This document shows, piece after piece, positions 36,685-64,000 of a DNA stretch of 64,000 nt. A program made the translations under genes and the position numbers. The DNA lies in NCBI GenBank assembly GCA_965153355.1, contig OZ231126.1, positions 9,238,001 to 9,302,000 of the forward strand. Direction: 5' to 3'. The stretch comes from Flaccisagitta enflata. Lineage: Eukaryota; Chaetognatha; Sagittoidea; Aphragmophora. The notes below the pieces were generated by a model. It worked only from the letters and a program-made list of their open reading frames with translations. It was not told where the DNA came from and searched no databases. How positions within the stretch are numbered: the first letter of the stretch is position 1; every line of letters starts with the position of its first letter.

Positions 36685-37606
36685 TTGCCGTCTGCTGGCG
36701 TAGACAATGGTCAATGAATAATTGCTATCTGCTGGCGTAGACAATGAGACTAATTGACTTCTCCTTGCCATTATTTTCACAATTGATTCGCGATTTGATT
36801 CGGGGGTCATTTTTCAGTATCACGTCCCTGCCGATTTCCATTTGCCTTCATCAACTCATTCACTGTTTAGATTGATTCAAGGAACCTCGATTCTCAAAGA
36901 TGACTTTGTGTAGGGTATTACGGTCGGGTGTGTCAATATGCAAAAGGTTTTTTGATGAGATCATCAACATCAAACAGCCTAAGATATTAAATTCTAAGAT
37001 TTTTAGCGTTTTTATTTTATCAAATTTCATTCATTTTTCATTTTTTTCAAAATGCCTTTTCAGACGCTAATTTGTATATTGCTGTATTGATGATTTTCTA
37101 TCAGTATCATTGTTACTGAACTTAATCAGATTAAACACATGAATATCTTAGTGCTAATTCAAGTTGCAACAAAGTAATGGTTGTCTATTTATCACCAAAG
37201 TTGTATAAAGAGACAATAACCAATCTTTTCTGTAGAAGTTATGAGTCTTATTTTCACCAAAACTCAGTGCAGATGCTGAAAGTATATATATTTTTGACAA
37301 TCTTTTCTTGCGCTAAAAAAACGGAAGATGATGGAAATTTGAAAAAATAAAAACGCTTAAAGTTTTAGAATTCTTTTGTTTACACTCCCTGATGTCGATG
37401 ATCTAATCAAACATACTTTTGCATATTGACACACCCGAGTTTTACGGGCTGAGAATCGATATCAATGACTCAAGTCAAAGAAGCGTAATGGTGATCGGTG
37501 CTGGAAGCGGAACTAGAGGCGTTCGAACTCACGAGCAATGACATGAGAGTTACTGGAATGCTTAAATGTGACCAAAGGACGAGATTCCTAACCATTGCAT
37601 TTGACG
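36685..37606. mobile_element. Intergenic with a foldback MITE (36925-37437)
   Basis: CGGGTGTGTCAATATGC followed by AAAAG at 36925 is matched by its inverse ending at 37437. Inner arms include GATCATC and AAACGCTTAAAG/CTAAGATTTTTAGCGTTT. The rest is copy D 3' flank and copy B-like leader sequence of copy C (ACTCAAGTCAAAGAAG is shared with 13815). Confidence 0.65.
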
Positions 37607-49762
<12,156 letters not shown>

Positions 49763-50390
49763 ATCTCTTCATCGTCATCGTAGCAAATCTCTTCAACATT
49801 ACCGTAGCAAATTTCTCAAACGTTACTGTAGCAAAATTCCTCATCGTTGTCTCGGCAAATTTTTCGCCTTCTTTGGTCACCGGATTGCCTGGGTCACCGC
49901 CGTTTGCTGATTTCCGCCGACAATAACCACATTGATATTGAAGATGGCCAATACTACAGCATTCAGAACTGTCTTTTTGATACTATGTCCCAGTACCGCA
50001 TACTTTACCATAGCCGTAGCATCAGTCAATGAATTAGGGACAATCGACTTTCATTTGTCTAAACGTTCGTCGATCATTCGATGTTTTACCAATAGTGCCT
50101 TCTCGATCGCCAAAAATCAAATTACTTTCCTTTCACTCAGTGTCTTCGATTGTATTTTTGTCCGCGACGGAATATCATTCCGACGCGGACTATAATTCAA
50201 GGCGGGTGGGTGTCGTCGTCGTCGTCGTCGTTGTCGTCGTCGTCGTTGTCGTCCCGGATTTTAAAAAATGGATAACTTTTTTATGCTTTGACCGATTTGG
50301 TTCATATTTGGTGGGAAGTTGTGCTAGGGTAAGGCGCTTTACATCCTATCCGATTTTTGTGATCCGACCAACCCAACCGGCCCAACCAGC
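49763..50390. other. 3' flank of copy C with (GTC)n
   Basis: Just after the stop, imperfect repeats of GTAGCAAATTTCTCATCG occur (49755-49860). A GTC trinucleotide run lies at 50208-50256. No further gene was recognised. Confidence 0.45.
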
Positions 50391-51695
50391 CTACCGGCCT
50401 AAAAGTGAAAAACGTGCATAACTTTGGCATTTTTCAACCGATTTGGCTGAAATTTGGTATGGAGTCTCTAAATGGAAGGCCTCAACATATGTATATGATT
50501 TATATGCATTTGAGCATGCTAACCGGCCAAACTGACCTACCACCCAACCAGCCAACCGGCTAAAAGTGAAAAACTTATGCGTAACTTTGTCATTTTTCAA
50601 CTGATTTGGTTGAAACTTGGTATGGAGTCTCTAAATGGAAGGACTCAGCATATGCAAACTATTTATCCTGTTAAACCAGCCTACCACCCAACCAGCCTAC
50701 TGGCTTAAAAGGAAAAACGTGCATAACTTTGGCATTTTTCAACTGATTTGGCTGAAATTTGGTATGGAGTCTCTAAATGGAAGGCCTCAACATATGTATA
50801 TGATTTATATGCATTTGAGCATGCTAACTGCCAAACCGACCTACCACCCAACCAGCCAACCGGCCTTAAAGTGAAAAACTTATGAATTTTTGTCATTTTC
50901 AACTGATTTGGTTGAAACTTGGTATGGAGTCTAAATGGAAGGACTCAGCATATGCAAACTATTTATCCTGTTAAACCAGCCTACCACCCAACCAGCCTAC
51001 CGGCCTAAAAATGAAAAACGTGCATAACTTTGGCGTTTTTCAACCGATTTGGTTGAAATTTGGTATGGAGTCTCTAAATGGAAGGACCCAACAAATGTAT
51101 GTGATTTATATGCATTTGAGCATAACTGGCCAAACTGACCTACCACCCAACCAGCCAACGGCACAAAAGTGAAAACTTGCTTAACTTTGTCATTTTTCAA
51201 CTAATTTGGTTGAAACTTGTATGGGGTCTCTAAATGGAAGAACTCAACATATGCGCACTATTTATCCTGTCAAACCAGCCTACCACCCAACCAGCCTACC
51301 AACCAAAAGGTGATAAATGTGCATATCTTTGGCGTTTTTCAACCAATTTGGTTGAAATTTAGTATGGAGTCTCTAAATGGAAGGACTCAACACATGTATG
51401 TGATTTATTATGTTTGAGCATGCTAACCGGCCAAACCAACTTACCACCCAACCAGCTTACCGGCCTTAAAGTAAAAACTTTAATAAATTTGACATTTTTC
51501 AACCAAATTGGTTGAAACATGGTATGGAGTCTCTAAATGGAAGAACTCAACATACGCACACTATTTATCTAAACCAGCCTACCACCCAACCACCCTACTA
51601 GCCTAAAAGTGAAAAACGTGCATAACTTTGTCATTTTTCAACGGATTTGCATGAAACTTTGTATGGCGGCTCTAAATGTAAAGTCTTATAGTTTT
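50390..51695. repeat. Satellite of about 150-bp monomers in about 300-bp dimers
   Basis: CATTTTTCAAC-type phrases occur near 50428, 50591, 50738, 50893, 51031, 51190, 51337, 51497 and 51628. Each is followed by GATTTGG(C/T)TGAAA and TATGGAGTCTCTAAATGGAAG. Alternate monomers differ in fixed ways (GTGCATAACTTTGGC against TTATGCGTAACTTTGTC; ATATGATTTATATGC against CAAACTATTTATCCTG). The basic repeat is therefore a dimer. CCACCCAACCAGCC blocks link monomers. Confidence 0.88.
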
Positions 51696-52423
51696 GGCGA
51701 ACTTACAGGGTTAGCGATCTTTTGGTCATAACGATCTTACGGAATTGGTGATCTTTAACCCCCTTCCGTCGCGGACCCAGATACTGTTCAGATTTTTCTA
51801 TACTTCATTGGCATAAACTCTTTCATTGTGATTGCATTTTCGTAACTAGTCATTGATTCGGCTTTGGAATAAACTTACATCAGTAATTTAGTAGTGGTGG
51901 TTGAAAAAATTAAATGATATGATTAAAAAATTATATGAAGTTTAGAAATGAATTATGTTGATAAATTTCATAAAAAAAGTGATACCGTGAAACTAGACAA
52001 TAATGATGAAAAACAATATCAATGAAATTTCCAAATAGACCACCTTGTGTTCGTAGATTTTAGAGCGCTCTCTATCCGCCGGTTGGATTTTCCAGTGGTT
52101 TTTCAATGATTTTATTTATTTTTATGTGATTTTCAATCAAAATACTAAATTTTCTCTTGTGGTTTTCTCTCTAATCCGGTTTCTTTCTTCGAAGTTGAAG
52201 GAAATTACAAATCTGAATTCTTGCGTGACAAATTCAACGGTTCAGCAATCACGGAACTTCCTTGACTATAGACTTACTGTGTCTATGTGAGACCTCGTAG
52301 AAAAAAACTTTATTTAGCCAATTTCAACGTCTGACATTCTCACACCTTGGAGTGTGACTCCCTTTCTGGAAATTCCGCCGAATTCCTTAGAAAGAAAGTG
52401 AAAAGCTCGTCATATTTGTGTTA
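51696..52423. other. Intergenic upstream of SCOC
   Basis: Nothing certain. Bases 52220-52305 (GGTTCAGCAATCACGGAAC and CTGTGTCTATGTGAGACCTCGT) resemble 27410-27490 after the CHHC frame, suggesting a shared leader or dispersed repeat. It probably contains the SCOC promoter and leader. Confidence 0.35.
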
Positions 52424-52491
52424 CAACAACAACAACAACAAAAACAACAACCACAACAACCACAACAACAACAACAACAACAACAACAACC

Positions 52492-52535
<44 letters not shown>
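52424..52535. repeat. (CAA)n microsatellite
   Basis: CAA trinucleotides with CCA interruptions, 130 bases upstream of the SCOC start, probably in its leader. Confidence 0.93.
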
Positions 52536-52536
<1 letters not shown>

Positions 52537-52662
52537 CTCCTAAAGTCTCATAAGGCTAAAGAGACGAAGAAACCGACTAAAACCGAGTACAGACACATCA
52601 GATTCAGATTTTCGAATCCTTTTGAAACACGAACTTTCGCATCTCATTGAAGGAACAGAAGG

Positions 52663-52950
52663 ATGTCTGGCGTCGACGTTCCCGCGTCTTCCACGGTTGG
52701 TCCCGACGTCGGCGGGTGGACGGAAGAGGAAGAGGAGAAGGCGCGTCTGACGCAACAAGTGTTGGAACTCCAAAACACGCTCTCCGATTTGTCGTCGCGA
52801 GTGGACAACGTCAAGGAGGAAAACTTTAAACTCAAATCGGAAAACCAAGTCTTGGGACAGTACATCGAAAATCTCATGTCGGCCAGTTCCGTCTTTCAAT
52901 CCACCACCTCGCCCAAATCCAAGAAATCTCAAAAGAAAAGGGACAAATGA
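52663..52950 (+). CDS. SCOC: Short coiled-coil protein SCOC
   Basis: A single-exon frame of 95 residues. Residues about 27-80 form a heptad coiled coil with the strongly conserved SCOC core: [20 protein letters not shown], then [20 protein letters not shown] and SVFQ. The lysine-rich tail is also typical. Known SCOC proteins bind ARL1 at the Golgi and act in autophagy with partners such as FEZ1; that role is inferred by orthology. The short N terminus with two prolines and an EEEEEK stretch matches the usual length. The ATG is the first in frame, with an AAGGATG context. Confidence 0.95.
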   Translation: MSGVDVPASSTVGPDVGGWTEEEEEKARLTQQVLELQNTLSDLSSRVDNVKEENFKLKSENQVLGQYIENLMSASSVFQSTTSPKSKKSQKKRDK

Positions 52951-52962
52951 TTCGGTTCATAG

Positions 52963-53898
52963 GGTAGAGTGGGGTAAAATGGGTCAGCGGGGTAAAATGG
53001 ATCACTCAACTTTTTTTTAAATTTCGCTATAATTTGTTGAAATGAAGCAATTTTTGCTTCTGGTCTGGGGAATAGGGTGCCATATCCTCCTCCAAGATAG
53101 GTAATTACCTCTTGTTGGTAATATATGGATGCATTGTGAAAATAAATAGTAAATAGGTAAAAATTGTTGGTCGCTAGGCATGAAACCAACTTCTTGTTTC
53201 CATGGAGACCAAATTGAGGAAGAAAGCCATTACCCACTGCCTAAGTAATACGGATGGATGGTTAAATGTGGGCAGTAATGGTTTTCAGTTTTTACATATA
53301 ATTAGCTAAAAAATTAATTTTTAGTAATGTGGGGTAAAATGGGTCACCATACTAAAATCATAAAATTTTCATAAAAATGATGAAATATGCTGGTTTTCCA
53401 GTCTCATGGATCAGAGTAAGTGAGATACAGCTCATTCCAGCCCTAAACATCTTGTTCCATTGTTTTTGAAAGATTTTATGATATGAAAATGATGATTTGA
53501 TGCTAAACCGTTATTTTCAAAAAACTTATCTCATAACCAAATAGTTTTTGCTTTAAAAGAATTTTTTTAGCTCAATTTATATGTTAGGTCACTTGTTTTT
53601 CACTAATGCGTCGTAGCTCCTCACTTGGAATCAAGTTATGGCTGATGTTTTTCAAAAAAAGGTAGGTGACCCATTTTACCCCACCTTGATGGGATAAAAT
53701 GGGTCACCTATTCATTTTAGAAAAGGGGGGGTTGCCCCCCTCGCTTATTTTTTGGGGGCAATTTCCTTTTTTGTGGTAGTAGAGAAAACACACATTGTCA
53801 ATAATCAATCATAAAATTCTTCATTTTTATAAAGAATTAAGAAACATTTAAAAATTAATCGAAAAAGTGACCCATTTTACCCCACTTCACCCTATAAG
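52963..53898. mobile_element. Foldback element with GTGGGGTAAAATGGGTCA ends
   Basis: The left end AGGGTAGAGTGGGGTAAAATGGG is inverted at the right as CCCATTTTACCCCACTTCACCCT. The same core recurs inside at 53329 (direct) and as a pair of opposed copies at 53668-53708, so it looks built from nested copies. It lies directly after the SCOC stop, in its 3' flank. Confidence 0.75.
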
Positions 53899-54390
53899 TT
53901 GGTGCGATGCGGGAAGGGGGGTGTGTGAAATGGGACAAGTTGTTGTCTTTTTTTGAGGGGGGGGGGAGATACGAATAGGGATGGGGGCGCAAGAGGGATA
54001 AGATGGCTGGATTGGTAAAGGGCCCTTTTTCAATCCACCGGGGTCCAGCTACTTTTCATGCTCGCGCATCCAGGCTGATGATTATGGTTTTGGGAGCGTT
54101 ATGACCAATGAGACTAATCTGTAATCAGACTTCTCGTGTCAAGGAGGGGGTTAGCCGCGCTTATTTGGTAGTTTTGAACGAATTTATTTATCATTTATCG
54201 TCTTGAGAGTTTGCCCGCACACTTTATCGAGAAAAAAAAAAAGATCTCCCCAGTGATTATGGTAAGCATGTTTTAATGATCTCATCGTAACTTTTTGACT
54301 AGTCTTAATCCTTTAAATATCTATATTCTGCTTTTTTCATCAATCGGCAAGCTTTCGCGCTTACAGTACTCTTTATATCTATTTTTTTTT

Positions 54391-54453
<63 letters not shown>

Positions 54454-55142
54454 ACTTCATCTTTCTCTCTTTATAGTGGCTCATTCGCAAAATTTGTGTG
54501 TAGGCCCGCTCATTTGTATTAATTCTGCATATACGAATAAAGTCGAATATTATCCTGTACATAATTTGGCCGACTCGGTGGCCGTCTCACTTCCATTTAG
54601 ATTTCGATTATGTTTTTTTAAGTGTTTCTTACAAAATCGTTTTGAATTTTGAAATAAAAATTTACACGTTCTTTTCAGTCCGTGTGCGCTTTCTCCAAAG
54701 CTCATGCGATTTAATTTTCCTTTTGCTGAAGACCTACATTATGAGATTTTTTAGTTACACTCTCGTCATGATGAAATATGCCTTTTGTTTCGGTTTGCTA
54801 CTAGCACTACCTATTATTGTAGAAATTGCATTAATCGTTGATCTGTTGAATAATCATAGTATTATTCTACTTCATTGCATAGGTACCTCTATGCAAATAA
54901 ATGCAGGGAAAAAAAAACAAAAAAAAAAAAAAAACAACCAACAAACAAAAAACTACTGGCGGATCTTTTAAATCCTCGTGAGCAAAAATGTCGCGTGCAC
55001 TTTTTGCACACCTCGAGTTGAGATTAAAACAAAAAAATCATTCTTTCTTTAACGACCAAGAAATGTTTTATGACCGGTGGCGTATCGACGGTGTCATTCA
55101 AAACTCATAGCGGCGTCCGACCATCGGTTTTACTTTGGATTT
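53899..55142. other. Intergenic between SCOC and ANKRD54
   Basis: Holds a (GTCT)n/(CT)n run at 54389-54451 and AATAAA-type signals near 54535. A 109-residue hydrophobic open frame (54642-54971) has no recognised domain and ends in a poly-A-derived lysine run. Nothing else was recognised. Confidence 0.4.
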
Positions 55143-55144
55143 TA

Positions 55145-55495
55145 ACTTTCTTTCTTTTTTCTTCTTCTTCTTCCTCTTCTCCTTCTTCTTTTTCTTCTAA
55201 TTCTTCTTCTTCTTCTTCTTCTTCTTCTTCTTTGTCTTCTTCTTCTTTGTCTTTTTCCTTTTCTTCTTTCTTCTTCTTCTTTTCTTCTTCTTCTTTTCTT
55301 CTTTTTCTTCTTTGTCTTTTCTTTTCTTCTTCTTCTTTTTGTTTCTTCTTCTTCTTCTTCTTCTTCTTCTTCTTCTTCTTCTTCTTCTTCTTCTTCTTCT
55401 TCTTCTTTTTCTTTTTCGTTTTCGTTTTCTTCCTCTTTCCTTTTCTTCTTCCTCTCCAGTTCTTCGTCTTTTTTTTCTTCTTTTTTTCTCAATCC
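55145..55495. repeat. (TTC)n tract in the ANKRD54 leader
   Basis: TTC units up to 8 bases before the ANKRD54 ATG. It is either leader sequence or an intron end, since it would serve as a strong polypyrimidine tract, but no AG acceptor is needed for the model. Poly-E/K/R and poly-F frames are artefacts. Confidence 0.93.
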
Positions 55496-55502
55496 CCGCA
55501 TC

Positions 55503-59537
<4,035 letters not shown>

Positions 59538-59975
59538 GATTTCTCTCAGGGGAAAAAAGAAAAACTATTAAAAGCGAATCATTCTTCATGAATGATAAGC
59601 AAATTCCCAATTCAAAAGAGCGTCTAGGCGATGATGCATACTCACTACGCAGAGGAAATTGCACGTTAAAATGGATGGAACATTATTGATTGACTTATGG
59701 ACTGACAAACCTCTCATTTGAGTATTGTTGGTCAGCCGAGACACGTCGAAAAGTATTACTACCTAGCTCATATGTTTATCACCTCACTTATCTGTCATTA
59801 TCTCCGTTTCAAATGATGCTTTCTAAGCAAAATTGGTTAGATTCTGAAACTAGAGCAAACTAGTGGCGTTCGCCATATTGTGTTCCACGAAAACTTGATT
59901 TGGCGTGAAAAAGAAAGGCAATAATTCATAAAACAAATCTAGTAATAATAACCAGAAAAATTGGTGTTGTAGATA
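59538..59975. other. 3' flank of ANKRD54
   Basis: Ordinary AT-rich sequence, probably the 3' untranslated region. No clear polyadenylation signal was chosen. Confidence 0.4.
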
Positions 59976-59978
59976 ATG

Positions 59979-60163
59979 GCCGCCTGTGGGCGGCCTAACT
60001 ACCATCCATGGGCGACCTCACTGCCGCCTATGGGCGGCTTTACTGCCGCCTGTGGGCGGTCCCACTGCCGCCTGTGGGCGGCCCCACTGCCGCCTGTGGA
60101 CGGTCCCACTGCCACCTGTGGGTGGTCCCACTGCCGCCTTTGGGCGGTCCCACTGCCGCCTGT
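59979..60163. repeat. 22-bp minisatellite CTGCCGCCTGTGGGCGGTCCCA
   Basis: About eight copies of a 22-bp unit containing the hairpin CCGCC-tgtg-GGCGG, followed by a GT run to 60215. GC content contrasts sharply with the flanks. Confidence 0.92.
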
Positions 60164-60215
60164 GAATGTGTGTGTGTGTGTGTGTGTGCATGTGTGTGTG
60201 TGTGTATATGTGTGT

Positions 60216-61261
60216 GAGGAGAAAGCGGGGTTGTGTGACATACATAGGAAGTTTCCACAATAAACTAGACTGGCGGAAATTAGGCGACTGAATTCGTTAA
60301 CATTGATAAAAATGTTATAATTTTATAACGATCGCACTTAATAGCTTGAAATTCGAACCTTATTCTCAAAATTCGATACTCTTTTAGATCATATAAAAAA
60401 AAATATTCTAATACCTAAAATGTGTTCAACTATGTTAATTGAACACAGAGTAACATAAACACCAGTGAGAGCTCCAAAGGCTCTCATCCTTTATTAAAGT
60501 AGGGTTGAGTAGTAATGTTGTCCAACTTTCATAAATGTAACAAGGTGTTAACATATTAGGTCACTCTCTTTAAAAATCAATTTCTCTAGCTAGAATAAAC
60601 ATTAAGGTCTGAAATTTTGCATGTAACTTGGGTTATATCTGTACTAAAGGGGGGAAAAAAGAAATTTTCCATTATACCTAAGATATTGCCATTTATAGTA
60701 TAGTTTGAAATTACATATCAAAATCAAATAAATCATCATTTTAGACAAATCAACTAAAAGTGAGATTTTTCCATTGTAAATGACAACTGGTCACCATAAA
60801 ATCTTTAGTTCTTCTTTAGGGATTTCAATTAAACAAAAATGACCTATAGTTGGGTAGGCTTAATAATTTTTTGATGTCTTTTTCATAGTGGTTTTGAGTG
60901 TGACAACAGTGTGACATAATAAAGGGGGTGATATTGGCCTATTTTTTGCTACGTAGCCTATCAAAATTTTTAGTATGAAGGATATTAGCTAGGCACTGAA
61001 TCCCAGGTAATGTGTTACAATTGCTTCTATCACAAAAAAAAGGATTAGCATAATAAAAACAATTTTTTTGCCTGTTACATCATGAATTTAAGCTGAGCGG
61101 GTTTATTGTGGAAATGACCCATATGAGAATACAGGGCTGTGTGACATACTAAGGATAGTTGTGATGGGTCCGGATTAAACACCAGTGACAGCTCCAAAGG
61201 CTCTCATCCTTAAGTAAAGTAGGGTTGAGTCGTAATGTTGTCCAACTTTCATACATTGGAA
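60216..61261. other. AT-rich intergenic with two copies of a dispersed repeat
   Basis: Bases 60455-60540 and 61165-61255 are direct copies (AAACACCAGTGA, GCTCCAAAGGCTCTCATCC, TAAAGTAGGGTTGAGT), also related to 13125-13210. A lone ancestral-looking minisatellite unit, GTTGTGTGACATACATAGGA, sits at 60230. Another, GCTGTGTGACATACTAAGGA, sits at 61136. Confidence 0.55.
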
Positions 61262-64000
61262 CAAACTGGGTATTGTGACATACATAAAAAGATAAAGGGC
61301 TGTGTGACATACATTGGAGAAAAATTGGGTGGTGTGACATATATCAGAGAATTCTGGGCTGTGTGACACACTTTGGAGAATTCTGGGTTCTGTGACATAC
61401 ATCAGAGAAAACTGGGTCTTGTGACATACATGGGAGAATTTTGGGCTGTGTGACATATATCGGAGAAAACTGGGTGTTGTGACATACATCGGAGAATTCT
61501 GGGCTGTGTGACATACATCGGAGAAAACTGGGAGGTGTGACATACATCAAAGAATTTCGGACTGTGTGACATACATTGGAGAAAACTGGGTTGTGTGACA
61601 TACATTGGAGAATTCTGGGCTATGTGACATACATCGGAGAAAACTGGTGGTGTGACATACATTGAGAATTCTGGGCTGTGTGACATACAACGGAGAAGAT
61701 TGGGTTGCGTGACATATATTGGAGAATTCTGGGTTGTGTGACATACACCGGAGAAAACTGGGTGGTGTGACATACATCGGAGAATTCTGGGCTGTGTGAC
61801 ATACATCAGAGAAAACTGGGTGGTGTGACATACATTGGAGAATTCTGGGCTGTGTGACATACATCGGAGAAAACTGGGTGGTGTGACATACATTGGAGAA
61901 TTCTGGGCTGTGTGACATACATTGGAGAAAACTGGGTGGTGTGACATACATCGAAGAATTCTAAGCTGTGTGACATCCATCGGAGAAAACAAGGTGGTGT
62001 GACATACATCGGAGAATTCTGGGCTGTGACATACATCGGAGAATTTTGGGCTGTGTGACATACATCGGAGAAAACTGGGTGGTGTGACATACATCGGAGA
62101 ATTCTGGGCTATGTGACATACATCGGGGAAAACTGGGTGGTGTGACATACATCGGAGAATTCTGGGCTATGTGACATACATTGGAGAAAACTGGGTGGTG
62201 TGACATACATCGGAGAATTCTAAGCTGTGTGACATACATTGGAGAAAACTGGGTGGTGTGACATACATCGGAGAATTCTGGGCTGTGTGACATACATCGG
62301 AGAAAACTGGATAGTGTGACATACATCGGAGAAAACTGGGTGGTGTGACATACATCGGAGAAAACTGGGTGCTGTGACATACATCGGAGAATTCTGGGCT
62401 GTGTGAAATACATTGGAGAAAACTGGGTGGTATGACATAAATTGGAGAATTCTGGGCTGTGTGACATACATCGGAGAAAACTGGGTGGTGTGACATACAT
62501 TGGAGAATTCTAGGCTGTGTGACATACATAGGGGAAAACTGGGTGGTGTGACATATATCGAAGAATACTGGGCTGTGTGACATACATCGGAGAAAACTAG
62601 GTGGTGTGACATACATCGGAGATTTCTGGGCTGTGTGACATACATAGGAGAAAACTAGGTGGTGTGACATACATTGGAGAATTCTGGTCTATGTGACATA
62701 CATCGGAGAATTCTGGGCTGTGTGACATACATCGGAGAAAACTGGGTGCTGTGACATACATCGGAGAATTCTGGACTGTGTGACATACATTGGAGAAAAC
62801 TGGGTGGTGTGACATACATCGGATAATTCTGGTCTATGTGACATACATCGGAGAATTCTGGGCTGTGTGACATACATCGGAGAAAACTGAGGGGTGTGAC
62901 ATACATCGGAGAATTCTGGACTGTGTGACATACATTGGAGAAAACTGGGTGGTGTGACATACATGGGATAATTCTGGTCTATGTGACATACATCGGAGAA
63001 TTCTGGGCTGTGTGACATACATCGGAGAAACTGGAGTGTGACATACATCGAGAATTCTGGACTGTTGACATACATGGAGAAAACTGGGTGGTGTGACATA
63101 CATCGGAGAATTCTGGGCTGTGTGACACATTGAGAAAACAAAGCGTGACATACTTCAGACGGAGAAACTCCCAATATTTAGTGTTCCACTATCGTGGAAC
63201 ACAACTAGGTGGTGTGACATACATCGGAGAATTCTGGGCTGTGTGACATACATTGGAGAAAACTGGGTGGTGTGACATATATCGGAGAAAACTGGGTGGT
63301 GTGACATACATCGGAGAATTCTGGGCTGTGTGACATACATCGGAGAAAACTGGATGGTGTGACATACATCGGGGAAATCTAGGATGTGTGACATACATCA
63401 GAGCAAACTAGGTGGTGTGACATACATCGGAGAATTCTGGGCTGTGTGACATACATTGGAGAAAACTGGGTGGTGTGACATATATCGGAGAAAACTGGGT
63501 GGTGTGACATACATCGGAGAATTCTGGGCTGTGTGACATACATTGGAGAAAACTGGGTGGTGTGACATATATCGGAGAAAACTGGGTGGTGTGACATACA
63601 TCGGAGAATTCTGGGCTGTGTGACATACATCGGAGAAAACTGGGTGGTGTGACATACATCGGAGAATTCTGGGCTGTGTGACATACATTGGAGAAAACTG
63701 GGTGGTGTGACATATATCGGAGAAAACTGGGTGGTGTGACATACATCGGAGAATTCTGGGCTGTGTGACATACATCGGAGAAAACTGGGTGGTGTGACAT
63801 ACATCGGAGAATTCTGGGCTGTGTGACATACATTGGAGAAAACTGGGTGGTGTGACATATATCGGAGAAAACTGGGTGGTGTGACATACATCGGAGAATT
63901 CTGGGCTGTGTGACATACATCGGAGAAAACTGGATGGTGTGACATACATCGGAGAATTCTGGGCTGTGTGACATACATTGGAGAAAACTGGGTGGTGTGA
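61262..64000. repeat. 29-bp minisatellite with higher-order structure, open at the window end
   Basis: About 94 units of 29 bp share GTGTGACATACATCGGAGAA and differ in the last nine bases: type a AACTGGGTG, type b TTCTGGGCT. They mostly alternate a-b (58 bp). Towards the end they form a five-unit block a1-a2-b-a3-b (145 bp), where a1 has CATTGG and a2 has CATATATCGG. The unit has no stop in the minus frames, so long MSHSPEFSDVCHTTQF frames stay open; these are not credible genes. A break with other sequence lies at 63140-63205. Confidence 0.95.

Noticed and set aside
54642-54971. 109-residue hydrophobic frame
   Set aside because: Ends in a poly-A derived lysine tract and lacks any recognisable family feature.
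61402-63978. Long minus-strand open frames (up to 248 residues) of the MSHSPEFSDVCHTTQF type
   Set aside because: They arise because a 29-bp repeat lacking stops is read through in rotating frames; several overlapping frames are equally open.
61262-64000. Regular 29-bp repeats as a CRISPR array
   Set aside because: Units are contiguous with no unique spacers, and the surrounding genome is eukaryotic.

Overview
This is eukaryotic, metazoan DNA, most likely from an invertebrate; the phylum cannot be fixed from the window. Genes are split by GT-AG introns. Introns and intergenic DNA are full of microsatellites, minisatellites, satellite arrays and short inverted-repeat (foldback/MITE-like) elements. 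All nine gene models lie on the + strand. Exon limits were read by eye from splice consensus, reading phase and comparison among paralogues. No transcript evidence was available. LAYOUT. A tandem family of C2H2 zinc-finger genes fills most of the window: copy A (705-8677, 5' end outside the window), copy B (13904-23520), copy D (30194-36684) and copy C (37607-49762). The last seven coding exons share the same phases and almost the same lengths in all copies, and several introns cut zinc fingers in two. The long acidic exon of B, C and D carries AT-hook motifs. Copy A looks chimeric: B/C-like upstream and D-like downstream. Between B and D lie a MATH-BTB-BTB gene (24239-26266), a 59-residue CHHC zinc-finger reading frame of the GTSF1/U11-48K type (27205-27384), and a broken duplicate of the 5' end of copy D (28476-29423). 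To the right are orthologues of SCOC (52663-52950) and ANKRD54 (55503-59537). The last 2.7 kb is a 29-bp minisatellite with higher-order structure that runs out of the window. HOW THE PARTS RELATE. The zinc-finger proteins are probably nuclear DNA-binding proteins (inference from C2H2 arrays and AT-hooks). SCOC (Golgi/autophagy coiled coil) and ANKRD54 (ankyrin adaptor) are unrelated single-copy neighbours. Mobile DNA has shaped the zinc-finger genes. A 3.2-kb E-S-E-S-E-S-E array interrupts the last exon of A. A short hairpin element supplies the stop codon of B. A 5.3-kb foldback structure sits in an intron of C. MOST UNUSUAL SIGNAL. A family of roughly 130-240-bp elements begins TTTT(T)AG with an 18-nt hairpin. 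The stem sequence differs between copies, and a third copy of the same 8-9-nt tag lies near the other end of the same element. The three sites change together from copy to copy.
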